In this document: in pieces, positions 34,381 to 47,045 of the stretch
Layout: every line of letters begins with the position of its first letter
How positions within the stretch are numbered: the first letter of the stretch is position 1
Assembly: GCA_003117195.1 (NCBI GenBank)
Contig: BDSI01000124.1
Location: 192,010-256,009, forward strand
DNA length: 64,000 nt
DNA from: Eudorina sp. 2006-703-Eu-15
Lineage: Eukaryota; Chlorophyta; Chlorophyceae; Chlamydomonadales; Volvocaceae
Direction: 5' to 3'
The notes under the pieces: generated by a model
What the model was told of the DNA's origin: nothing
Seen by the model: the letters and a program-made list of their open reading frames with translations, nothing else
The model's database searches: none
Made by a program: the position numbers and the translations under genes

Positions 34381-37300
34381 CTATCGAAACAGCGGTAGGG
34401 ATGCGGCGCCTCCGACGAGGTCAGCCAGGGCCTGCAGGCAGGGCCGGGTTGGGGCGGGCGGCAAGAGCAAGGGCAGAGTTCAACGGTCTTCGCCTTAGAC
34501 CGAGTGGGTGGGTTGGCACCAGCACCACGGCGCCGCACCATCGAGCCTGGTACTGACATACTGAAAGGCCACCGGCACAGAAAACAAAACACGCCATGAC
34601 GCCCCTACGCATCCAAGCTGCGCGACCAGCCAGCCGGTGAGCCGGCAACCGCCTGACGTCCAGGAGCGCCTCTTCCCAACATCCCGAGTTCCCACCCCGT
34701 GGGGCAACTACGTCACGCATCCGACCCACACGACCCACGTCGATCGATATTGACACACACTGACACATAATGGCACATACTGACGTACCTGCTGGGGGCT
34801 CCCGTACGGTGTCCTGGCACTGAAGAGGCTCACCACCACCTCCACGCTGGGCAGCGAGGCGATGAACGGGTCGGGCGCCGCCGGCGACATGGCCCCAGAC
34901 ATGGAGCCGGACCTGGCCAGTCCCGCGCCGCGGCCGCTGCAGCCGGCGCGGCTGGACGGCAGCCTCGGCTCGTCTTGCACCCCAGCATCGCGGAACTGCG
35001 GGTGGTACGGGTGCTGAGACGCCAGCACCTGGCCGATGGTGTCCAGCTCGAGCTGCGCGCGCATGGCGAGCTGCTGCATGGCGGGCTGTTGGTCGTACAG
35101 TAAGGCCCCGATGGCGTCCATCACGCAGCAGCCGCTGCCGACGCAAGCGCCGCCGCCGCCGTCGTCGTCGTCGTACCCGGCGGCGGCGGCGCGGGGTCGC
35201 TTGGCGCCCGGCGCAAGCACGTCGACGGCCGCGGTGGTGGTGAACGCGGAGGTACCCGGACATGTCGCCTCGTTGCGCAGCGCCGCATCCATACCGTCCA
35301 TCTCACCGGCGGGCGGCAACCGCCCGCCGTCGCCAGGCTGCGCCGCCCCGCCGCTGCCGCCAACCGCGTGCCAGAGGCTGCGGACGACATCCCCGCGCGG
35401 TCCCTCGTCGGCCGCATCGGCTGACGGCAAGCCGCCTTGACCCACGGGTCGTCCGCCAGCCTCCTCCCCACGCAGCTGCGGCGCCTCCGGGCCAAGCGAG
35501 ACCCGGGGCGACAGGAGCGCGTCAGTGGTGGTGGCAAGCACCGAGGTGCCCGAGGCCACGCCCGCGATCTGGCCCGCAGCTGCAGCGGCCGGCGGCGCGG
35601 GCAGCGATCCGCCAGGACCCCCCAGCCCGGCCATCTGCAGCCGCAAGGACGCTGTGGATGACAGTGCGGGCAGCTTGGGCAGCGGCGCCCCCGCCGAGGG
35701 CGGACGACCCGTGCGTTTGGCGCGTGTGGGCGTGTTGGGCCGCAGCTGCCCCGGCGGCGTGGGGCTGCCGCCGGCAGCCGCTCCGCCACAGCTGCCGCCG
35801 CCGCCGCCGCCTCCGTGCAGCACCAGCTGCTGCGACAGACCCCCGGCGCCGACATCCGCGCACGTCCTGTAACCGCTGGCGTCGATCGCCGTACCAACGG
35901 TTGCGACGCCGGCGGCGGCGGTGGCATCGCTCCCGGCGCACAGCTTGCCCTCCTCCAAGCCGCTGGGTGCGGCACTGCTGTCCGATAGCGCCACATGCGC
36001 CCCCAGAGGGTCACCAGGCAGTGCCGACGGCGCCGCACACCCGACCTGCAGAACAGCAGCAGCCACGACATGCAAACCCGCCGCCGCCTCCGCCGCCGCC
36101 TGCTCCGATCCGGGCTCCTTCTTGACCTCATCTCCTGCCGCCGGGCCCCTGGCGCCGTCGGGCTGTGCATGGACGTCCGTGTCAGCCGCGTTGGTGGTGG
36201 CGGCGGCGGCAGCGGGCGCGTCCGCGTCGAGGCCGAGGGCCGCCTCTAGCAGCCCTGCTAATCCCGATGGGATGGCCCCGCTGCCGCTTGGCCCACGGGT
36301 CATGGCCCCGCCGCCCGCCGCTGCTGTCGCCGTACTTCCGAGGCCCCAGCCGCAGCTAACAAGGATGCGCCGCCGTGGAGGCGGCGCCGCCGCTGCTGCA
36401 GTATCGCCGTACTGCCCCATTTGGTGCTGCTGGAAGTACGAACTGCTGGCCTGGTAGTGGATGGCGCCGTCGCCGCTGCGGTGCCGCTTCGTGGCGGCGC
36501 CGCCGCCGTTGGCGCTACAGCGTCGGCCGCCGCCGAAGCCGCTGCCGCGGCGGCCTGCGCCCGCTGCGCCGTACGGCGGAAGGTAGTCGGCGTCGTGCTC
36601 GTGGTCATCCACCTCCATCTCTAGGTCGACGTCGTCAGGAGAGATCGCCGGATCCTCGTCGTACACCTGCGCAGATTTGAAGGCAACGCATGGGGACGAC
36701 GAACGGTGGCATGGGAATCCAATCCAGGTCCAGCCGTTCGCGACCCGACAGCCAACTCCCTCCGCTCCCGCGACGCGCCCCCGCGACCCGCGCACCCCAA
36801 ACCCCAACAAGGCGCCTCTCGCGCAGGCGAACCCAGGTGCTGCGACAGCGGTCAGGTTGTGTCGTCTGTCAGCCCTGCTTTGGCCCCCACCCCACCCCAC
36901 CCCGGCATCGGGACTCACCCGTCGCCGCTTGTTGGGGCCCTGCAGCGCCCCAAAGTACGCACCGCCACCGCTCTGCCGGTGCGGCACCCCTCTGCACACG
37001 TCGCCCGCGGCCGACGTCCGTTGTCCCGCATTGGCCAGGCTTCCGCTGCCGTCGTCCGCTGCCGGACCGGGCGCGTAATAGAGCCGGCGCAGCACTTCGG
37101 GCATCCTCGCCCAGGTGCCCCCGGCGGCCTCCAGCTCCCAGTCGTCTTCCCAGCACCACACGTCGCCCTCCCCGTCCATGCGCGACCGGCTCGGCTTGCC
37201 TGTGGTCAGGTGGGGTGTAGGAAATTGGCAGACATTTTCAAACTGCGCTGCTGCCAGAGCGACGGTTCGACCGGAGAAATCGGTACAGTACAATAGATTG

Positions 37301-40300
37301 CCAGCGACGACGACGGGGGTCAGGTGGGGTATAGGAAATTGGTTGACATTTTTAAACTGCGCTGCGCTGTGCTGTGGTCAGGCGGAGGTGCGGTGCGGGC
37401 GGAGGGCCTCCCGCACAGTGAGCTACGTTCGCGGCATCGTGGCAGGGCATGGAATCGCGCAGGTATTTGCAGATCCGCGGCATTAACCCATGAAAGGCCT
37501 CTCGCTAGCGAATCTCCAGCCCGCAGCAAGCCGCCACGACTGTCATGAGATGCGGGCATGGGATTCCACTGCCTTACTTATCCCCGTCCACCCTTCCCAC
37601 CCTCACCCTTCCGCCGGTTCCGCGGCTGCTGTGGCGCCTGCCCTGCGCCCGATCTGTCGCCCTGCCACTGCGTTGTCTCCCAGGCGCCACTGCCTCCCGA
37701 GCCATACGGTTCCGGAGCAGGCTGGGAGTTCCCGCGGCTGCCAGCGCGCGGCCGAGCCGAGGATACGTTTCCGTGCGGCGCTGATGCGTCCATGCCGTAC
37801 GGATCGTCCAAGTTACCGCTGCTGTCGCCGTACAAGTAGTCATCTGCCCGCGCGGAGCTGCGCGACCGGTGGTGGCTGCCGCGACGGTTGGCGCCGGCTT
37901 GCTGGCCGCTGTGCGTGTTGAACTTGTCCCGGCGGGGAGGACGCCGGCCCAGCAAGATCTCCTCCTGCTCCTCCTCCTCCGCTTCGGCCTCCGCCCGCGC
38001 AGCTGCCGCGGCCACAGCCGCCGCCCGCGCGGCTGCGCGCCGTCGGCTGCTCTGGTGATGCGCTGCCGTGCCATCGCCGTTGCCGTCGCTGCCGCGGCGA
38101 CCGCCGACACCACCGCCGTGATCAAGGTCGGAGGAGTCGCCGTCGCCGCCCGACTCCTCCCCACTCAACCCGGGATAGAAAGAGTACGGGTTGTGCTGCG
38201 AGTGATGGTGCGCAAGTGGAAATTGCATGCCATCAAACGGCGTCCGCACCCGCTGCTGCCGTCGCTGCGCCCTCCGGGGTCGCCGCGCCCGGGGATATGG
38301 CACGCCCGGCGCCCATTTGATATCCCCATCACTGTCCCCCTCCGCAACACCGGTCTGCCCCTCCCCTTTGCCATCGCCAGCACCGTCAGCAGAGTCGCTC
38401 TGAGCAACCGTCAGCTTCGTGGCGGCGCCAACCGGCGCAGAGACCGGCGCCCCACTGCCGGCGGCGGCGCCGCAGCGGACACCATCATCTGAGGCGTTGA
38501 TCCCAACATCGCCGTCTTGGGCAAGCCCAGGTGCCGGGTCAACTGGCGCCGCGCCCGTTTCCAGCGCTGGTGCTCGTGCTGCTGATGGCATTCCCGACCC
38601 GCTTGCTTCCGGCCACGTGACTCCGCTGCCTCCGGACGCAGGCTTGGCTTCGCCGCCATCCGCTCGACCATCAATCGTATCCGCCGTCGCTACCGTTGCT
38701 GTCCGCCCCTCTACTTGCACGGCATCGTCCGCGGTCTGCGCTGCCTGGCCACCAGCCACGTCACCGGCCTCCACATCCGACTCCGCCGCGTCGCCGCCAA
38801 CCCCATCCGTTGCCGCTGGCGCTGGCGTCGCCGGCACCGCGCCGGCCTTGCCTGTGCAGGCGGAACCCAGACCGGAGACCGCGCCCACGGCTGCGGCAGT
38901 TGACGCTGCAATGGCAGCGGCGGGTGGAGAGCTGCGGCGGTGCGACCGCTGCACCTGTTGGCTGCTGGGCTTCTCAAGTCCGCTGCGGTGCCTCCGCTCC
39001 TGTTCCTCGTCGGCTTCCTCCTGTCAGGCCGGCGACGAAACAAATGATCAAGTTACGCAAGACGCGAAGGAAGTGCCAGGCGGGGTTCCCAGGGTGGCGC
39101 CTAACATCCACGCGGGAACCTACGAGGCGGATGAGCATCCTTGATTACTGGGAGTGTGCGTCCCGCCAAGTGTGCTGAATCGGGCTTTCGCAGCGCTGAT
39201 ACTAAAACGCAGGACGGGCTGGTCACGTCGGGAACAAGGCAACGGAGAGCATGCGACAGAATGAGTGTGATGGGCACGACCACGGGCAGGGTCGGGCCAG
39301 GGTGGACCTTCTGCATGTGATCCTATCCCAGCCGTGGCGCTATCCCCGCCATGGCGCTATGTGATCCTATCCCCGCCATGGCGCTATGTGATCCTATCCC
39401 CGCCGTGGCGCTATGTGATCCTATCCCAGCCATGGCGCTAAAGCTGGGCGCGGAAGGTCTGCGCGGTGATCCCTGTTCATCAATCCGCAGAGCTGACAAC
39501 GCTTGCAACTGGTAGCAGCACGCATGCGGACCCGAGACCTACACTGATATCCTCGTCTTCCTCTTCTTCCGGGCTCGACCAGCCGCTCCGATGGCGCTTA
39601 GGCCGCTGCTTGCGGCTGGCTCCCGCGTCCCCGCCGCTCCCGGCGCCGCCCGTGCCGGCGGCGACAGTTGCCTCCACCGAAGCACCAGACGGCTGCTGGC
39701 CGTCGGCCTCGCCTGTCTCTGCCCCAACGGACCCTGCCCCCACCCCGCCTACAGCCCACTGCGGCAGCGGCAGCGGCAACCCATTGGAAGAGGAGCCCAG
39801 CTTTCCCCGCTTGAAGGCACCGGGTTTGGGCTCCCAGGCGCCATCGCCCTGCAGCGCGGGCAGGGCAGAACCGCAATGATCAAAGAGAGCCACCTAATTG
39901 CGTGCTGACAACAACCAAAAACTTATTGTGCTGAGGATACAGGCGAACTGGCGATTAAGCCCACAGTGGAGCCTAAATTGATGTTAGGGTGCCTGCCACA
40001 GAAGAGCAGACACAGCGGGGATGCCGGGAAGCAGCTGCTTGTCAATAAGACGGATTCCGAGACCGCACCACCTCACCCACCCAAGACGCTGGCGCCCCGG
40101 CGCCGTCGCCACAACCCCGAGCACGCTCACCAGGTACTTCCAGTCCTTGCCCTTGTACGACCCGCGCCATATCCGGTCGCTCGCGGCCGGCAGCCACAAG
40201 TGTTGGTACAGGTTGTGATCGCTGTTGCTGCCGGTGGCGTCATCCGGCTGGGCGGGCGCCCCTGGAACGTCCACCAGCACGCGCTCGCCATCCTGAGACT

Positions 40301-42515
40301 CCCGCAGCAGCCGGCCCCGGTACCAGCCCCGACCCGCTCGGATCATGGGCAGCTTAGGCACCTTCAGCGGCCCCGACGCGGAGCTGCCTTGCTTCGTCTT
40401 GGCGGAAGCGGGCGGCGGCTCTGCCGCTGCCACAGCAGCGTCGCGGCTGCCAGACTGCCGCGGCTGCTTGCCCTGTGAGGATCGTTCGTCCTCGCTGTAC
40501 TTCGGCGCCCTGGGGACTGCCCCGCCATCCGCCTGCGCCTGGCGCTGTTTCTGCGCGGCCGTGCCCGTCACCTGCAGAGGCGGCGGTTGTTGCTGTGGTT
40601 GCCCCAATAATGCTTTTGGCGATGTCGCCGACGGGCCCCCTTCCGCCGCGCCGGTTGCTGCCGCGGAACCACTGTTGTCGTTGTCCGTCTCCGTCTCATC
40701 CGTTGAGCTACAGCCCCCAACGCTTGCTGCAGTGGCCCCCGCCACGACCTGAGGCCGAGCGGTGGCACCGGCCAGCGAAGCCGCCGAGGCTGCTGCTGCC
40801 GCTGCGGCCCCTAACAACGCCTCTGGGCCCCCATACGCGCCCGTGCCAGATCCCTCACGGGCCCAGGAAGGCGACTGCGTGTGGGATTGCGTGCTGCTGC
40901 CCTCTATGGAATGCCCGCTCAATAACGAGTTGCGAGCGCCGCTTAGGTTGCAGCTAGGGGTGACGGTTGTAGGGGCCTGCCCGGTTGCACCGCCGGCAGT
41001 AACCCCGTCTGCCCGCGAACCAGTATTACTAACAGACGCTGACGCTGACCCTGGGGCCGCTTGGTGTAAGCTGCCGCGTCCTGCCAGGTACCGCTGCTTC
41101 AGCTTCGGCGGCAGCAGCGACGGTGGACAGGGTGGCGGCAGCGGCACGCGCGGGGACGGGGGGGCCGCCATGGGGGCTGACATGGCGCTACCAGCTGGCT
41201 GGTGCTGGGGCGGTTGGCCCTGTTGAGCCTGCTGCCCGCTGCTGGGTTCAGCGTCGCGGCGCTGCGCCGCCTGGGTGCCCTGTTGGTTGCCATGGGTTGC
41301 ATGGTGCTGGGAGTGCTGCTGCTGTGCGTCTCCACCGGCTCCCGACGCCATGTCGACCCGGCCGCTGCCAAACGCGCTGCCGCGCGTGCTGCGGGTCGGA
41401 CTCAGCGCCGATTCGTTCTGCAAGGCACAGAACCACAGTGCGCGGGGGCGACCATTGCGCGCCATATCCAGATCAGCGATCACATGTATTCCACATGTAC
41501 TCCACCCCTATTTGACAAACACCAAACGCGATGCGAGGACCCAGATGCGCAAGCCTTGCCCTCCATCGTTATACCCATCATGACGATTCCACGAACCAGG
41601 CCCGGTACACACCCTGCCGGCGCTTGAGGCCGCCTGTTGCAGCAGTAGATGCAGCTCCCGTGCAGGCACGCTGTTGCGCTTGCGCTTAACAGCCTCGGTC
41701 GTTCCATCGGCAGCGGGGTTCGGTGCGGAACCGTCCCCTGACCCTGAGCGCCCGCCTGCTGCGCCTCCCGTCGTGCTTCTACCCGAGCCAGCGCCAGCGG
41801 CGTTGCTCACGACAGCTGTTCTGCCTGCCTCCCCGCTTGCCGCTTCCGTCAGCATGGTCGCACTGCCATCACCACCACCTGCCGTCGTGGCCGGCACAGG
41901 CACCGAAGAAAGCGACGGCAGCGAGGTGCGGGCCTGCCCACCATGGCCCCTCGGTGTGTCCACCTTAGGTTTCGGCTGAGGAGAGGCCATGCCGCGGGCT
42001 GTTGGCGATAGAGGCAAGGTGTCCTGTAGGGGTGAATAGGAAGCAAGGACAGCAAGGGGGCAGTGTGGTCAAGTGCCATAAGATTGACTCCACGGTCATT
42101 TGCCCATGGAACGGGGCCACAATGTGCTTGAGGACAGCTGCACGCACACTTCCCGGACTAATTATCCAACTCGACCTGCTCGGCGCGGCATTGCCTTAAT
42201 TCCACATGGTTTGACCCAGCTATGGGCCCGATCCCCAAGGTGGCGACGCGGATATATCGAACGTCGTCAGGCACGCAGCGCACCGACCTCGGTAACGGCC
42301 CTACTGCCACGGCGTGTAGCTCGTGTGCCGTTGAGCTCCTCATGCAGCCTGCGCGCCAACGCCTCATCACTTTCAGCAGTGGCGTCTGCCATAGCCGGAC
42401 TGCTGATGGAAACAGCCGGCAGCCGTGGTGAGAACGGCGCAAAGCCGCCTGCGTCGCCATTTCCCAGCAGCAGCTCAAGTTCGCTCCGCTTCTTTTTCGG
42501 TTTTCCAGCATCCAT
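34381..42515 (-). CDS. Large low-complexity nuclear-type protein with a Trp-rich Tudor/Agenet-like domain, eight exons
   Basis: Exons: 42515-42288, 42023-41613, 41417-40131, 39848-39543, 39020-37607, 37199-36919, 36666-34789 and 34431-34381 (TAG). All phases agree and give about 1951 residues. The first donor (GAG|GTCGGT) is the weakest. The N-terminus MDAGKPKKKRSELELLL is basic and is followed by DEALARRLHEELN. Around residues 565-660, across the exon 3/4 join, lies the one conserved-looking domain: GRGWYRGRLLRES, VLVDVPGA, HLWLPAASDRIWRGSYKGKD, then WKYLGDGAWEPKPG. This resembles Tudor/Agenet-type chromatin modules, but the family is not certain. Elsewhere the protein is Gln-, Ala-, Gly- and Ser-rich with basic clusters such as PNKRRRV and GAKRPRAAAAG and acidic runs such as EEEEDEDIS. 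A role in chromatin or transcription is inference from composition. The last exon (ALADLVGGAASLPLFR) rests on a strong acceptor. Confidence 0.78.
37205..37366 (+). repeat. Imperfect duplication inside intron 5 of the large gene
   Basis: A block of about 48 bp (GTCAGGTGGGGTGTAGGAAA, then ACATTTTCAAACTGCGCTGC) at 37205-37252 recurs at 37319-37366 with few changes, 114 bp apart. The first copy spans the region of the splice acceptor for exon 6, so the second is a decoy acceptor (ccccacctgac). Confidence 0.8.
39313..39440 (+). repeat. 27-bp minisatellite in intron 4 of the large gene
   Basis: About 4.5 copies of a unit reading ATGTGATCCTATCCCC then GCCATGGCGCT. The first copy lacks the ATGTGATC part. 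Copies differ by A/C and A/G changes. Confidence 0.95.
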
Positions 42516-44880
42516 CCTACGACAATTTGAGGATGATGACAATCTTTCAGCAACAAGTAGAACTGAAACATGCAAGACGCAGTCCAAAGCTAGCCCAACC
42601 CCAACGAACTCACAAATGACTTATCAATTAGCAACAACAATCTTGTGTCAGGAGGCAGTGATCGCTCCAGTGCACAGCCAGGAAGAAGAAAATCACAATA
42701 CCCGATAAAGCAACATCGGCAGCCATGAACAACAGAAAGCTGATGAACAAGAGAACAGCATGTCAAACAAGAAGCACCGTAACGGGTTGGCGATAGTCTC
42801 GCAAACGAACCCCTCAAAGGAAAGCCTTCGCAAACCTCGAACGCCTTGTCTAAGACCCAGGCAAGCACAGAAACATAACGTGATATCAGGACGGAATGCC
42901 TGTCGAAGCCGCTGAGGTCATGCGACTGCTTCCGAGGAAGTCACTCCCCAGCGTCGCTCTCCTCGACGCTAATTGCCACGCAAAGCTGGCGTACCCGTCA
43001 AATGCAGGACGCTATCCACTGCCCACGCCCAGACTCTGCTCCAGCACAGGTCCAAACGCAAAGGGTCTACTCGCCGAGCATCCTTGCAGCTCTGCTCCTC
43101 GACGTGAGCAGAGCCGGTCAAGGTTTCGTATCAATGTAACACACGTTTAAATACAGTTGCGGAATACAATCCGAAAGCGAAGGGTGTGGGGCGCAGTTAC
43201 TGAATCCTAGTCGATCTGCAAGAAAGCTTGACACCTTGTATAATTCGTATGACAACGTCCGCATATTACCCTTGTAAGTAATACAGTAAAGCTGTATACG
43301 CTCTTCAAGGCGCTTGACGGCTTCATGTCACATAAGTGCAGTATTTTACGACCAAGTTGTGGTCGCGGCTGGCCCTTCCACGCAGACCCGTAGTCATTCC
43401 TGGCTTAATGGAATGCAAGGATCTCAGATGCGTCGTTGACGTCGAGCAGGGTTGGCCCCCTAGAGTTCGCGAATAAGAACTCTTTTCCAAGGCAAAGCCT
43501 TCAACATTACATGATGAGCAATTATACACATTGTAACATTACACAAAGACAAGCACGCCTTGGTCCAACCACAAATGCAGTGAAAGCATGTTCGTGCGGG
43601 AACTCCGCTTGCCGCCTACACTAAGGACTAGCACCGTTCCCTTCAAAAGTCATGAAATCCACCGTTGAGCTTGTTCCTCAGAAATCAGTAACTCAACGGG
43701 GGACCAAGCACCAGGAACCCGGCATAGGGGAGGCCAAGCTCCAGAACCCCGCGCCCCCCGAGGCCCCTCTATGGCTCATACCGCAGCCCTTCCGCACCGT
43801 CAACAGTTGCGCCGCTTAACAGGCCAACCTGATCTCCTTTTGACCCAATCACTCCTCCAAGCTCGCGCCCGCACATGCAGGCACAAGCGCATGTCCATAC
43901 ACGGGCCTTTGCAAATCCTCCTATTTTATGCGAAGCTCCACGTTAACAACCCAATCATTATCTGCCCCGCAATCTGCTCACCAGTCCTGGCCAGCTGTCG
44001 TGTCCACCCTGTGGCCATGCCTCCTCAGTTCGCAGTGCTGACCGGTGCGCGACCCTTGCGGGCCTTGCACCCATGACTTTAAGGCGCCGCGCAAGGCTCC
44101 AGACGTCCTGTCGCCAGCTCCCAGCCGCTAGCTACCAACCGTATGAGCAGCCTTCCGGCACCAAAGCGCCACGCCGCTTTAGCGGCCCGCGAACTGCGCG
44201 AACCAGAGCAGCGAGCGCCTGGTCCTGCTGGCAGCGCAGCCGAACAACAGCTGGGCCACCCATGGCTCAGTGGCGTGCAGACCGAATAGATCAAATGACA
44301 GCACGTATATTTTCCATATGGTTGGAAGCCGTCGTGTTTGTGACCTTGATTTGGGTAAGGTGAGGGCATCATGTGATCCTGCAACTTCAGTACCTACCAT
44401 GCCCATCATGCAAAAGCGCTCTAAATGATTAGCAACGACGAGTGGATATGGCGGACCGACCAAGATGTCGGATTGTATGCGCACATGCTCACACCGCATT
44501 CCAATGTGTACGAGGGCTGGATTTAAAACGAATGGGGACATAGGCGGTCTGAAAGGGTCTGACCCGCACCCAATAACGATGAACGGATAGGTAAACGCAG
44601 GTCCGTACAATCGCGGGACTACGGCACACATGTACGGCAGACGGTCGGACGGATAGGCACGCGAAGCACGTTAAATAACCGGTGCCTTGCTGGTCAGGTC
44701 GACACCATCTCCATCATCCTTCGAACAAGAGCGTGACGCCAGCACTTACCGGATTACTGCATGCCCACCTCTACTTCATCAAGGCCGTTGTAGCAGCAGC
44801 TATTGCTACTGTTGCCGCCTCGGTCGCTACGGCACCTGGCGTTTCGTTGCTGCTCACCTGGGTGCCATGCGATCATGCAG
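42516..44880. other. Upstream region of the large gene, no gene recognised
   Basis: Holds the promoter and 5'UTR of the minus-strand gene starting at 42515. Plus-strand frames around 43771-44363 are uninterrupted for up to 100 codons but show no family motif and no plausible start context. I see no repeats of note. Confidence 0.4.
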
Positions 44881-45549
44881 GTGCTGGCCAACGGTCCCTC
44901 GTCGGTTACCAGGGGCTTCACGTCATCCGAGCAGATCCGTCACGTCCGCTCAGGTCGATTGAAGCCGATCCAGGCATCCACTTACTTCCGAAACATCGAA
45001 CCGTTTTTCAGGACATACCGAAACAGAATCCAAGTCCTTATTATCCACTCCCGGAAAGTCAACAAGCTGTTGATGCGCCGGCAAAGCAGCAAGTTGCCCG
45101 GACAGTGTCCGTTGCATGAGTCCAGCGCTTGGGAGTCATCTAGGGCTCCGAACTCGTGTCTGTATGCCAGCCGACAGTATTGAGCTGCATTGTTTGCGTA
45201 GCACAATGACGACCCTACGCATGCCTTCAATGGTCGCGCCCTTTGGTTAGAGGCAGGCAGGGGTAGGCAGGGGTTGCTCCAGAGCCGCAGAGTTGAGGGG
45301 AGTTGTGTGGACGACTCGAAGACATGATCATGCTTGTCAGAATTCTTGCAAGCTGGCACTCATTATCAAATACTCAAGGAGCGCAGAGCCATGGGAAACG
45401 ATCTTGGCCTGTCCTCGCTGAAGTTCAACCCGTTCGACCAGTATAATGTCGACAAACGAGCGTTCAGACCAACTAACACAAAGGTCGATAGCTATAAGTC
45501 TTGCTATATTGAGAGAGAGAAGCCGCCTTTGAAATCGCTTTTTATTTGA
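44881..45549 (+). pseudogene. Sulfotransferase-like exon remnants
   Basis: An exon-like stretch starts after the acceptor gcgatcatgcag at 44880 and reads VLANGPSSVTRGFTSSEQ, QASTYFRNIEPFFRTYRN, RIQVLIIHSRKVN up to about 45060. A second starts after tgcttgtcag at 45340 and reads FLQAGTHYQILKERR, MGNDLGLSSLKFNPFDQYN, VDKRAFRPTNTKV. The order (Y-x-x-x-I-E-x-F, then R-x-Q-V-L, then a T-L-x-x-I and LGL block, then a Y-N-x-x-K-R stretch) resembles the C-terminal half of carbohydrate sulfotransferases. No good donor closes the first piece, the PAPS-binding N-terminal half is not seen, and the second ends at an early stop. It is either a pseudogene or badly resolved. Confidence 0.35.
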
Positions 45550-46108
45550 GGCCGCTCGCACCCTCGACAGATCAACACGACTGAAGGTGCCGTTTGAAGA
45601 CAATGATAATGGAGCCATCGCTGAAAGATGACCATGCCCTCATATGTTGACGCTCGTCCCTCCATTCGCGGCGTTAGGTCTTCCAAGTCCCAGTTGCCAG
45701 TTCTCGCCGTTAGTCCCAGCACCCATAGTGCAGTCATTCGGCCGCAATTACGCTTACCATCTATGCCGTCAGGTATCTAGCATAAAACAGCAGCAGCTAG
45801 GTCCATGAAAGCTACAGTACGTGTTTCGGCGAACTAATTGCTCTTAACCCGTTTTAGGTGTGTCACGGAGCCACAAGGATTGGCATCACTAGTACATTCA
45901 CATAATCATTACTTCATGGACAAAGGAAAGCCACCGAAGCCGAAATGCCCCACCAAATGGTCGTACTGGTCGTACAGCCCTGTATGTTCAAAGCTGCTTA
46001 CTGATAACCGTTCCTGTTTGTCTAACGTCCGTCAGAATACCATGTCAGATTCTTGCAACAAGGGTCAGTGGATATGGCTGCAGAGATGTATGTAACCGTA
46101 ACATGGTG

Positions 46109-46142
46109 GACCCGTGTCCCGACCGGGTGTTCCAACGGGCCC
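46109..46142 (+). repeat. 34-bp dispersed repeat, copy 2
   Basis: Matches 6441-6474 at 33 of 34 positions. It follows GTAACCGTAACATGGTGG (46092-46109), a diverged form of the GTAAC element end at 5799 and 12005, so this place links the two motifs into one probable transposon family. Confidence 0.6.
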
Positions 46143-47045
46143 CGACAGCTCATAGGCGCCTCCCGGTGTCTGTCAGACCTGTTCAGTCAGGGTCAGACAT
46201 GCAACGGCACGCAAAGGCCAGCCAGGACGGCCTCCACTGCCTCCACCGCGAAAGGAGCGCTGAAACCTGGCCTTAGGTCTGACTTCCCTGAGAGCGCCAC
46301 GGGTACCGCGAAACGCTTCACGGCCTTGGGCCAATTCTTAGCTGCTGGTGGTACCTTCGCGTCTCTGGATCACAACCGTGAATTGGGCGCATGTAACTCC
46401 CCTTTACAGGGCTATACTATGGCATAATGGAGCAGAAGGGAGCAAAATTGGCGAACCCCAGCGTCTCAGCCCCATCATCAGCTGCGTTGGGTTCGGCCTC
46501 CGTCCCTCGAAGCCTCGAAGCACGCATCATGCACGCCACCCATATTTGCGAAGTCAGTAGCCAGGCGCAACGGGCTTAAGGCGCTCCGCCGCCGCCGGGC
46601 CTGCAGCCACGTCCGGACCTCAATCCTGACGTCGCCCGCGTGTGTCTGTCCAGGTCGGTCGTAATTAGTGCCCGAATACCCGCCACCCGCCAGTCCACGG
46701 GGAAACCCCAGGAAACAACCACCAGCATTTCGTAGTCCGCGTTCCTGTCTGCAATCACTTAATGGGGTTAAGGACAGCTGTACGCAGCGTGTTCTTGCTA
46801 TAGCACGCCCATTGCATTCTACCTTTCATTTATGCCGCCGCTATTTAATAGCTTTGCAGCCTATGATCGTCGCTCTGGTGCATCCCTTCCTTCCAAATCA
46901 GTCATGTTTGCAGAAATCGTTGTGTGTTTTGTTGAAGAAAAGCTTTGCATAAAAGCACGGCAGACACTTTAGTTATGGGTACGGTACCGTAGCCTAATAG
47001 TAAGCGGTCTCAACAGGACGGCGACATAGGATCCAGCGCAATAAC

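Noticed and set aside
35121..36170. Long Arg/Pro-rich frames on both strands inside the large gene
   Set aside because: They are antisense or frame-shifted shadows of exon 7, whose own frame fits splice phases on both sides.
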